From NCBI GenBank assembly GCA_964345695.1, contig CAYFSC010000188.1, positions 1-5,739 on the forward strand: a stretch of 5,739 nucleotides of DNA, written 5' to 3'. The DNA is from CAYFSC01 sp964345695 (lineage in GTDB: Bacteria > Bacteroidota > Rhodothermia > Rhodothermales > Salinibacteraceae). The number at the start of each line of letters is the position of its first letter. Positions within the stretch are counted from its first letter, which is position 1. Below the pieces are notes generated by a model, which did not search any database, was not told the origin of the DNA, and saw only the letters and a list, made by a program, of their open reading frames with translations. This document shows positions 1 through 5,621 of this stretch, in pieces. The position numbers were made by a program, and so were the translations under genes.

Positions 1-4
1 TTTC

Positions 5-1234
5 CTAAGAGGTCGTCTTTCCGAAAGGGCGTCGGTCAGCTACGAGTGGCTGATGCTGACGGCGCTCGCGCTCGGGCGTTCGGGTCTGAGCCTGGCGCGA
101 AATATTAAGCAGGACACCGATCATGATGCCGTTGGCGAGCATCGAGGTGCCGCCGTACGACACGAAGGGCATCGGCAGCCCCGTCACCGGCAGCAGCCCG
201 CAGGAGACGCCGGCGTGGATGAAGCCGTAGGCCACGACCAGCGTCGTAAACCCGACGGCCAGGAAGAGGCCGAGCGGATCCGGGGCGTCGCGGGCGATGC
301 GCAGGTAGCCGCGGAAGAGGAGGACGCAGAAGCCCACGAGGAGCCCAAACGCGCCGATCAGGCCGTACTCTTCGGCGATGATCGCAAAGATGAAGTCGTT
401 GTAGGGAGCAGGCAGGAAGTCGCGCTGGACGCTCTTTCCGGGGCCCACGCCGGTGAGCCCCCCCATGGCGAAGGCGATGCGAGCCTGCTTGGCCTGGTAG
501 CCCTCCCCCTGCGGATCCATGACGTGCTCGGTGTCGGTGGCCGAGAAGATCTTGACGCCGAGGTACGACTCGACGCGCGCGGCCCGGTTGGGCGAGCTCA
601 TGATGAGGGCTGCGCCCAGCAGCGCGCCCAGAACGCCGAGCCCGCCGATCTGCCAGGTGCTCACCCGGCCGACGAAACACATCAGCATGATGACCACCAG
701 CACCACGAGCGAGGTCGAGAGGTCGTCGAGGCCGATGAGGGCAATGGTTCCAAACACCCACACCAGAATGGGAAGGAACGAGCGCGTGAAGTCTTTGACG
801 TAGTCTTGCTTCTGCGTCAGCAGCACGGCCACGTACATCAGCAGCGCGACGCGGGCGAGATCGGACGGCTGAAAGCCAATGCCGGCGAAGCGTATCCAGC
901 GGTCGGGCCCCTCGGTGACGAAGCCGGTGATCTTCACGGCCAGCAGCAGGCCGAGGGCGCCGATAAGAAAAATGCGGCTGTACCGCGCGATCGTCCGGTA
1001 GTCGACCAGGCTCACGACGCCCATCGCCGAGAGCGCCAAGACTGCGTGCGCCACGTGGCGGAACAGGAGCGGATCCGGGCTGCCGCTTCCCTTCGTCTCG
1101 GCCAGAAACGTGATGGCGCTGTAGACGGCAACGACGCCGACCCCCATCAGCGCCAGCACCACCCACACGACGTATTTGTCCGCCGGGGCGCGGTCCTGGA
1201 AGAAGTTCGTAAGTCGGGAAACAGCAGCGGTCAT
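5..1234 (-). CDS. ftsW: FtsW, septal peptidoglycan glycosyltransferase (SEDS family)
   Basis: FtsW is the SEDS-family membrane enzyme that polymerises lipid II into glycan strands at the septum, paired with the transpeptidase FtsI. The 409-residue product has about ten hydrophobic segments (roughly 21-43, 60-77, 86-106, 121-140, 153-168, 174-190, 194-212, 281-307, 325-347, 362-379). SEDS motifs seen are GPDRWIRFAGIGFQPSDLAR (109-128), a long extracytoplasmic loop at about 213-280, LPAPYNDFIFAIIAEEYG (274-291), and TGLPMPFVSYGGTS (351-364). Asp280 in NDFIF matches the essential Asp of the family's HTDFIF motif. The usual QPDLGT block reads LDDLSTS (169-175). The tail from 380 is basic and probably cytoplasmic. 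I chose the ATG at 1234. An in-frame GTG at 1321 would add 29 residues, but these only translate the repeat-bearing spacer and resemble nothing in the family. murD ends 133 bases upstream. AGGAAA just at the stop could serve a following murG outside the window. Confidence 0.95.
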   Translation of the reverse strand: MTAAVSRLTNFFQDRAPADKYVVWVVLALMGVGVVAVYSAITFLAETKGSGSPDPLLFRHVAHAVLALSAMGVVSLVDYRTIARYSRIFLIGALGLLLAVKITGFVTEGPDRWIRFAGIGFQPSDLARVALLMYVAVLLTQKQDYVKDFTRSFLPILVWVFGTIALIGLDDLSTSLVVLVVIMLMCFVGRVSTWQIGGLGVLGALLGAALIMSSPNRAARVESYLGVKIFSATDTEHVMDPQGEGYQAKQARIAFAMGGLTGVGPGKSVQRDFLPAPYNDFIFAIIAEEYGLIGAFGLLVGFCVLLFRGYLRIARDAPDPLGLFLAVGFTTLVVAYGFIHAGVSCGLLPVTGLPMPFVSYGGTSMLANGIMIGVLLNISRQAQTRTPERERRQHQPLVADRRPFGKTTS

Positions 1235-1367
1235 CGGGGAAATTCGAAGTTCGAAGGTTGCATTTCGAAGTGTGTGGTGCCGACCGCTTTCGCACGGCCT
1301 TTCGGGATCGACACGTCGCACTTCACAGTTCGCATTTCAACTTGTCTCAGAGCTTGTTCAACTTGTC
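1235..1367. other. murD-ftsW spacer, 133 bases
   Basis: This is the longest gap in the window and lies between the murD stop and the ftsW ATG. Both ends hold seven-base periodic repeats, listed separately. The middle part (about 1271-1314) holds only weak, mostly four-base inverted matches, such as GCCG against CGGC, with no T run after them. I see no convincing terminator or promoter. An ORF can be read through it in frame with ftsW from a GTG at 1321, but the translation has no family resemblance. Confidence 0.7.
1243..1270. repeat. Heptad direct repeat in the ftsW leader
   Basis: On the plus strand TTCGAAG occurs at 1243-1249, 1250-1256 and 1264-1270. The single unrelated unit between copies two and three (GTTGCAT, 1257-1263) is also seven bases, so the whole block keeps one seven-base phase. 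TTCGAA is itself a palindrome. The block ends eight bases before the ftsW ATG in the transcribed direction, where a ribosome-binding site would normally lie; no Shine-Dalgarno sequence is present. Its function is unknown. The repeat is seen directly; any role in translation or RNA structure is inference. Confidence 0.8.
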
Positions 1368-1377
1368 TCAGAGCTTG
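1315..1377. repeat. Heptad-periodic tract with a perfect 21-base tandem duplication over the murD stop
   Basis: Two identical 21-base copies lie at 1336-1356 and 1357-1377. Each can be divided into three heptads: TTCAACT, TGTCTCA, GAGCTTG. The heptad phase continues to the left as GTCGCAC, TTCACAG and TTCGCAT (1315-1335), which share a TC at positions two and three with TTCAACT. In the murD reading direction the first copy contains the last two codons and the TGA stop, and the second copy repeats them downstream without coding use. This looks like a tandem duplication in units of seven, possibly through replication slippage. Confidence 0.85.
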
Positions 1378-2747
1378 TTGACGAGGCGGCGGAAGGTGTC
1401 GCCGCGGTCTTCATAGTCGTCGTACATGTCGAAGGAGGAACAGGCCGGACTCAATAGCACCACATCGCCGCGCTCGGCAAGGCGGCGCGCCTGCGTAAGC
1501 GCCTCTTCCATCGACCCGGCCGTGGCCCGCTCGTCGGCATTGCGCCCCAGCTCGTCGTACACCGTGTCGGCGCTTTCGCCGATGGCGACCACGGCGCGCA
1601 CCTTCTCGCGCACCAGCGCTTGCAGGCCGCTGTAGTCGTTGCCCTTGTCGCGCCCACCGGCAATCAGCACGATGGGCCGGTTGAAGCTCTCGATGGCGTA
1701 CCAGACGGCGTTCACGTTGGTCGCCTTCGAGTCGTTGACGTACAGGACGTCGTCGAGGGTGCGCACGGTTTCGAGCCGGTGCGGCACGCCTTCGAAGCTC
1801 GACAGGCTCTCGCGGATGACGTCGTTTTTCACCTCCATCACCCGCGCGGAGACCGCCGCCGCGAGCGAATTGTACAGGTTGTGCTCTCCTCGCAGGGCGA
1901 GGTTGCTCCGCGAAGCGAAGGGGTCGTCGTGGCTGTTCATGCGCAGGTAGAGAGTTTCGTCGCGAAGGAAGGCTCCAAAGTCCGGCTCGTCGTGCGTGCT
2001 GATGCCGGCCGCGCGAAATCCGCGCGACGGGGCTTTCAGGGTCACATACTTGCGGACGAGCGCGTCGTCGTGGTTGTACACCACGGTGTCGCCGTCCGCC
2101 TGATTGCGAAAGATGTTGAATTTGGCCTGGGCATAGGCGTTAAAGTCGTGGTCGTAGCGATCCAGGTGGTCGGGCGTGATGTTGAGCAGAACGCTGACGC
2201 GCGGCCGAAAGGTGTCGACGTGGTCGAGCTGAAAACTCGACACCTCCAGCACCACCACGTCGCTCGGCCCGGCATCGCGCACGTAGTCCGAGAACGGGTA
2301 GCCGATGTTGCCGGCCACAATGACGCGGCGCTCCGGGTCGTCGGCGAAGGCCCGGCGGAAGACGTGACCCGTCAGGCTGGTCGTGGTTGTTTTTCCGTTG
2401 GTTCCAGTGATGGCGATGATCGGGGCGTCGCAGAACCAGGACGCCGTCTCGATCTCCGAGTAGATCGGCAGTCCGTTGCGGCGCACCTGCTGCGCGATGT
2501 TCGATTGCGTGGGCACCCCTGGGCTCAGCACGACGAAGTCGGCGTCGAGGGCGCGGCGGGTGTGGCCGCCGAACTCGTAGTCGATCCCGGCGTCGTCGAG
2601 GGTGTCCGTCAGTCCCTCCGTCGGCGGCCCGTGCTCGGTGAGGAACACCTCCGCTCCGGCCTCCGCCAGCAGCCGCGCCACTGCCCGCCCGCTGCGCGCT
2701 CCACCGACGACGGTGGCGGCCTTGTGTTGGAGGTCGGACGGGGTCAT
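1368..2747 (-). CDS. murD: MurD, UDP-MurNAc-L-alanine:D-glutamate ligase
   Basis: MurD is the cytoplasmic ATP-dependent ligase that adds D-glutamate to UDP-MurNAc-L-Ala, the second amino acid of the stem peptide. The product is 459 residues, a little longer than E. coli MurD (438). Domain 1 starts with a Rossmann-like GGARSG turn (15-20) and keeps LSPGVP (74-79). The central ATPase domain has GTNGKTTT (115-122), GNIGYP (146-151), EVSSFQLD (168-175) and NITPDHLDRY (189-198). Lys209 in AKFNIF is the expected carbamylated lysine. The C-terminal domain has GEHNLYN (287-293), PHRLE (322-326), NDSKATN (338-344), GGRDKG (364-369) and SPACSSFDMY (433-442). NDSKATN and SSFD separate it from MurC, MurE and MurF. 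The protein is acidic, especially at the end (MYDDYEDRGD). The ATG at 2747 gives the normal family N-terminus. It has no Shine-Dalgarno site; a C-rich heptad repeat touches the start codon. The stop lies inside a 21-base tandem duplication. Confidence 0.97.
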   Translation of the reverse strand: MTPSDLQHKAATVVGGARSGRAVARLLAEAGAEVFLTEHGPPTEGLTDTLDDAGIDYEFGGHTRRALDADFVVLSPGVPTQSNIAQQVRRNGLPIYSEIETASWFCDAPIIAITGTNGKTTTTSLTGHVFRRAFADDPERRVIVAGNIGYPFSDYVRDAGPSDVVVLEVSSFQLDHVDTFRPRVSVLLNITPDHLDRYDHDFNAYAQAKFNIFRNQADGDTVVYNHDDALVRKYVTLKAPSRGFRAAGISTHDEPDFGAFLRDETLYLRMNSHDDPFASRSNLALRGEHNLYNSLAAAVSARVMEVKNDVIRESLSSFEGVPHRLETVRTLDDVLYVNDSKATNVNAVWYAIESFNRPIVLIAGGRDKGNDYSGLQALVREKVRAVVAIGESADTVYDELGRNADERATAGSMEEALTQARRLAERGDVVLLSPACSSFDMYDDYEDRGDTFRRLVNKL

Positions 2748-2768
2748 GGGGGCAGGGGGCAGGATGCA
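2748..2768. repeat. Heptad direct repeat touching the murD start codon
   Basis: Plus-strand units are GGGGGCA (2748-2754), GGGGGCA (2755-2761) and GGATGCA (2762-2768), the third differing at two positions. In the mRNA sense they read TGCATCC, TGCCCCC, TGCCCCC and run directly into ATG. They occupy the place of a ribosome-binding site yet are C-rich and cannot pair with the anti-Shine-Dalgarno sequence. Together with GGGG at 2740-2743, inside the first codons of murD, the plus strand has three G runs of four or more within about 20 bases. Confidence 0.75.
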
Positions 2769-2793
2769 AAATCTGAAACTCGGTGGAATGGCA

Positions 2794-2813
2794 GCGCACG
2801 ACGCGTCGTGCGC
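2794..2813. repeat. Perfect 20-base palindrome in the mraY-murD spacer
   Basis: The half-site GCGCACGACG is followed directly by its exact reverse complement CGTCGTGCGC, with no loop bases. Symmetry stops at both outer edges. It lies 19 bases after the mraY stop and 46 bases before the murD start. No T run follows on either strand, so it does not look like a standard intrinsic terminator. As RNA it could form a strong GC hairpin, though a few central bases would have to open as the loop. As DNA it could be a dimeric protein site. Both roles are inference. Confidence 0.7.
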
Positions 2814-2832
2814 ATTGGTCGGTAGCGTTTGG

Positions 2833-3990
2833 TTATCGGATGCGGAGGGTGAGAAGGGCGGCGATGACGGTGAGGGCCGTCACGATCCAAAAGCGGGTGA
2901 CGATCTTGGCCTCGTGCGTCCCGCGCGCTTCAAAATGATGATGGAGCGGCGCCATCCGGAAGACGCGCTTGCCGGTGCCGGTGCGGCGGCGCGAGTACTT
3001 GAAGTAGCCGGTCTGAATGATGACGCTGAGTGCCTCGACGAAGTACACGATGCCGAGAATCGGGAGGAGCAGCTCCTTGCGCACCATCAGCGTCATGCCG
3101 CCGACGGCCGCGCCGAGTGCGAGCGCCCCGGTGTCTCCCATGAAGACCGTGGCCGGATACCCGTTGTACCAGAGGAACCCGAAGCAGGCCGACGCCATCG
3201 CGGCGCCGAACACCGTCAGTTCTCCGGCTCCCGGCAGGTACATCACGTTCAGGAACGTGGCGAGCTGTGCGTTGCCCGACACGTAGGCCAGCGCCACGAG
3301 GCCGAGCGACACAAAGGCCGTCACGCCGGTCGACAGCCCGTCGAGACCGTCGGTTAGGTTGACGGCGTTGGAGACGGCCGTCATGATGAACACGACGACC
3401 GGGATGTACACGAGCCATCCGAGGTCGATGCCGTTGACCCAGTCCTGGAAGAAGTAGTAGTCGACGACCCGGTCCTTGAGGAAAGGGACGTACGTGAGCG
3501 TGTTGTAGTCGCTGAACGCGGGGTGGAAGTACAGCACGGCCCCGACGAGAATGCCGATGCTCACCTGTCCGGCCACCTTGTAGCGCGCGGGCAGGCCGTC
3601 CTTGTTTTTCAGCACCGTCTTGATGTAGTCGTCGGCAAACCCGACGGCGCCCATCCAGGCGGTCGCCAGCAGAATCAGCCACACGTACGTTTCGGCAATG
3701 GCGCCCCACAGGAGGACGGCGCCGAGGATGGAGAGCAGGATGATGAGGCCGCCCATCGTGGGCGTTCCCGCCTTGTGGGCGTGGTCGATCACGCCGGCTT
3801 CTTCGCCCTCGCGCACCTGCTCGCCGAACTGCTGCTGCCCCAACCACCCGATGATGCTGCGCCCGGCAAACAGCGCCAGGGCCAGCGCCGTCATGGCGGC
3901 CAGCGCCGAGCGGACGGTGATGAACTGAATCACCTGGAAGCCCGGGGGCTGGTACACCTCCTCTAAGTAGCTGATGAGGTAGTACAGCAT
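2833..3990 (-). CDS. mraY: MraY, phospho-MurNAc-pentapeptide transferase
   Basis: MraY is the integral membrane enzyme that moves phospho-MurNAc-pentapeptide from UDP to undecaprenyl phosphate, giving lipid I. The 385-residue product has about ten hydrophobic segments (roughly 24-48, 78-98, 101-117, 138-157, 190-208, 222-237, 258-275, 285-303, 307-328, 364-383). Signature motifs are KAGTPTMGG (73-81), the Mg-binding GFADDYIK with Asp120 and Asp121 (117-124), NAVNLTDGLDGL (208-219), FMGDTGALALG with Asp286 (283-293), and PLHHHFE with three His (348-354). It is longer than E. coli MraY (360 residues), partly through a longer loop at about 156-190. The ATG at 3990 gives the MLYYLISYLE...YQPPG N-terminus that I recognise from Bacteroidota MraY. 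No Shine-Dalgarno sequence is present; a three-unit heptad repeat ends three bases before the ATG. murE lies 50 bases upstream with no murF between. Confidence 0.97.
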   Translation of the reverse strand: MLYYLISYLEEVYQPPGFQVIQFITVRSALAAMTALALALFAGRSIIGWLGQQQFGEQVREGEEAGVIDHAHKAGTPTMGGLIILLSILGAVLLWGAIAETYVWLILLATAWMGAVGFADDYIKTVLKNKDGLPARYKVAGQVSIGILVGAVLYFHPAFSDYNTLTYVPFLKDRVVDYYFFQDWVNGIDLGWLVYIPVVVFIMTAVSNAVNLTDGLDGLSTGVTAFVSLGLVALAYVSGNAQLATFLNVMYLPGAGELTVFGAAMASACFGFLWYNGYPATVFMGDTGALALGAAVGGMTLMVRKELLLPILGIVYFVEALSVIIQTGYFKYSRRRTGTGKRVFRMAPLHHHFEARGTHEAKIVTRFWIVTALTVIAALLTLRIR

Positions 3991-3993
3991 TCA

Positions 3994-4014
3994 GTGTCGA
4001 GTGTCGAGCGTCGA
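3994..4014. repeat. Heptad direct repeat in the mraY leader
   Basis: Plus-strand units are GTGTCGA (3994-4000), GTGTCGA (4001-4007) and GCGTCGA (4008-4014), with one mismatch in the third. In the mRNA sense this is TCGACGC, TCGACAC, TCGACAC, then three bases and the mraY ATG. It fills nearly half of the 50-base murE-mraY spacer. The rest of the spacer (4015-4040) shows nothing recognisable. Confidence 0.8.
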
Positions 4015-4040
4015 ATGAGACGCGACCTCTCGAAGGCTGG

Positions 4041-5609
4041 TTAGCGGGACTCGAAGTAGGTGCGGGCTTTCTTTCGGTCGTCAAAGGGGCGCTTGTCGGT
4101 ACCCACGACCTGGTACGTTTCGTGGCCCTTGCCGGCAATAAGGACGACGTCGCCGGGATCGGCCTGCGCCGCGACGGTGCGGATTGCCTCCTCGCGGTCG
4201 ACGATCCACTGGGCGTCGCCGGGACGGCTCACGCCGCGACGAATGTCGTTGAGGATGGCCTCGGGTTCTTCGGTGCGCGGGTTGTCGCTGGTAACGACGA
4301 CGCGGTCGGCGAGCTGCTCGGCGATGCTGCCCATCACGCGGCGCTTCGACCGGTCGCGGTCGCCGCCGCAGCCGAAGACGCACCACAACGTTCCGTCGAA
4401 CGAGGCGGGAAGGGTGTCCCGAACCGACGACAGGATGTTCTCGAGCGCGTCGGGCGTGTGAGCATAGTCGACGATCACGGTCGTGCCGTCGTCGAAGTGC
4501 AGCTGCTCGAAGCGCCCCGGAATGGGCGGCGCCTCCTCCAGGGCATCGAGCACCGCGCCGGCGTCGTGGCCGAGCGCGCAGCCGGTGGCGTAGGCTACCG
4601 CGAGGTTGTAGGCGTTGAACCGCCCGGCCAACCGAAACGACCGCTCCTGCCCGTCGAGGCGCAGGCGCAGTCCGCTCACCGTGCTCTCTACAATCTCCAC
4701 CGGCACGTCGGCCGCCGCTCGATTGTCGGCGTCGAGCGCAACGGTCACGACCGCGGCCTCCGTGTCTTGCATCATGAGGCGGGCGCTGTCGTCGTCGGCA
4801 TTGACGACGGCGGTGGCGCCGGGAGCGAGGCCGTCGAACAGCTTCTTCTTGGCGTCGCGGTAGGCCCTTACGGTGCCGTGGTAGTCGAGGTGGTCGGAGG
4901 TCAGGTTCGTAAAGATGGCGACGTCGTACCCGACCGAGCGCACGCGCTCTTGGTCGAGGGCGTGCGACGAGACCTCCATCGTGCAGGCCTCGCAGCCGTC
5001 GTCGACCATGTGATGGAGCGTACGCTGCAACTCGATGGGCCCGGGCGTTGTCAGGGCGGCGTTGGCCGCCACGGTGCCGGTACGCACCTCGATCGTGCTA
5101 ATGAGGCCGGTCGGCGTGTCGAGCGCTTTCAGCAGGTGGTGGGTCAGGTAGGCGACGGTCGTCTTGCCGTTCGTTCCCGTGACCCCCACCATCTGCAGAG
5201 CGTCGGACGGATCGCCGTAGAAGGCGGACGCAATCTCCGCGAGCGCACTCCGCGAGTTGCGGACGTGCGCGAAGAGCGTCGACGGATAGCGGGTCCGCGC
5301 GTTCTCGGGCACGGCCTCGCAGATCACGATGCGAGCTCCGTTCTGAATCGCTTTGTCAATGAACGAATGTCCGTCGGCCGACGTGCCGCGAATGGCGGCG
5401 AAGAGGCCGCCGGGTTGAACCCGTCGGCTGTTGTCGGCCAGGTGATGAAGAACAATGGTTTCGGGCGGGGGCGCCTCCGGCCCCTCGACGACCCGCCGCA
5501 GCAGCTGCGCCTCCTCCAGGCGCTGCCGAAGCGCAACCCACGGCACCGACCGCATCCCGGAGTCCGGGAACGACGTGGACGTCGATGAGGAGGATTCGGA
5601 GGCAGGCAT
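4041..5609 (-). CDS. murE: MurE, UDP-MurNAc-tripeptide synthetase, predicted meso-diaminopimelate type
   Basis: MurE is the cytoplasmic ligase that adds the third residue to UDP-MurNAc-L-Ala-D-Glu using ATP. The product is 522 residues (E. coli 495). Domain 1 has HLADNSRRVQPGGLFAAIRG (56-75) and DGHSFI (79-84). The ATPase domain has GVTGTNGKTT (142-151), TTPGP (187-191), EVSSHALD (212-219) and NLTSDHLDYHG (235-245); Lys254 in DAKKKLF is the expected carbamylated lysine. The C-terminal domain has GRFNAYN (329-335), PGRFE (364-368), DYAHTPDALENIL (381-393), FGCGGDRDRSKR (412-423), TSDNPRTEEPE (440-450) and GKGHE (493-497). In characterised enzymes DNPR, with Arg445 here, binds meso-diaminopimelate; lysine-adding enzymes differ at that Arg. 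Residues 1-18 are a Ser/Thr-rich extension. Met19 (ATG at 5555) is an alternative start closer to the family N-terminus; neither start has a Shine-Dalgarno site. I kept the longer form because it leaves a short operon-like 12-base gap to the upstream gene. Confidence 0.96.
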   Translation of the reverse strand: MPASESSSSTSTSFPDSGMRSVPWVALRQRLEEAQLLRRVVEGPEAPPPETIVLHHLADNSRRVQPGGLFAAIRGTSADGHSFIDKAIQNGARIVICEAVPENARTRYPSTLFAHVRNSRSALAEIASAFYGDPSDALQMVGVTGTNGKTTVAYLTHHLLKALDTPTGLISTIEVRTGTVAANAALTTPGPIELQRTLHHMVDDGCEACTMEVSSHALDQERVRSVGYDVAIFTNLTSDHLDYHGTVRAYRDAKKKLFDGLAPGATAVVNADDDSARLMMQDTEAAVVTVALDADNRAAADVPVEIVESTVSGLRLRLDGQERSFRLAGRFNAYNLAVAYATGCALGHDAGAVLDALEEAPPIPGRFEQLHFDDGTTVIVDYAHTPDALENILSSVRDTLPASFDGTLWCVFGCGGDRDRSKRRVMGSIAEQLADRVVVTSDNPRTEEPEAILNDIRRGVSRPGDAQWIVDREEAIRTVAAQADPGDVVLIAGKGHETYQVVGTDKRPFDDRKKARTYFESR

Positions 5610-5621
5610 GGGGCGAGTCGG

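Noticed and set aside
1271..1314. Possible terminator hairpin between murD and ftsW
   Set aside because: Only four- to five-base stems with long loops can be drawn and no T run follows.
1235..1321. 29-residue N-terminal extension of FtsW from a GTG at 1321
   Set aside because: The extension translates the repeat-bearing spacer and matches no family N-terminus. The ATG at 1234 gives a normal short cytoplasmic start before the first membrane segment.
53..1381. Long plus-strand ORF of 442 codons opposite ftsW
   Set aside because: It is an antisense shadow of a GC-rich gene. Its translation is rich in His, Asp, Arg and Gln with no domain, while the minus frame has full SEDS motifs.
2764..2786. 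Possible Bacteroidota promoter (ATTTTG motif) before murD
   Set aside because: The TTTG is present on the minus strand but the TA expected two bases before it is missing and no clear -33 TTG is spaced correctly.
1620..2825. Plus-strand ORF of 401 codons opposite murD
   Set aside because: It shadows murD, whose minus-strand frame carries all ligase motifs. The antisense product shows no recognisable family.
5571..5584. Inverted repeat CGACGT-gg-ACGTCG near the murE start
   Set aside because: It lies inside coding sequence, is short, and such palindromes are expected in GC-rich codons for Asp, Val and Thr.
4122..5588. Plus-strand ORF of 488 codons opposite murE
   Set aside because: It is long only because stop codons are rare opposite GC-rich codons; its composition is typical of a mirror frame and it has no motif.
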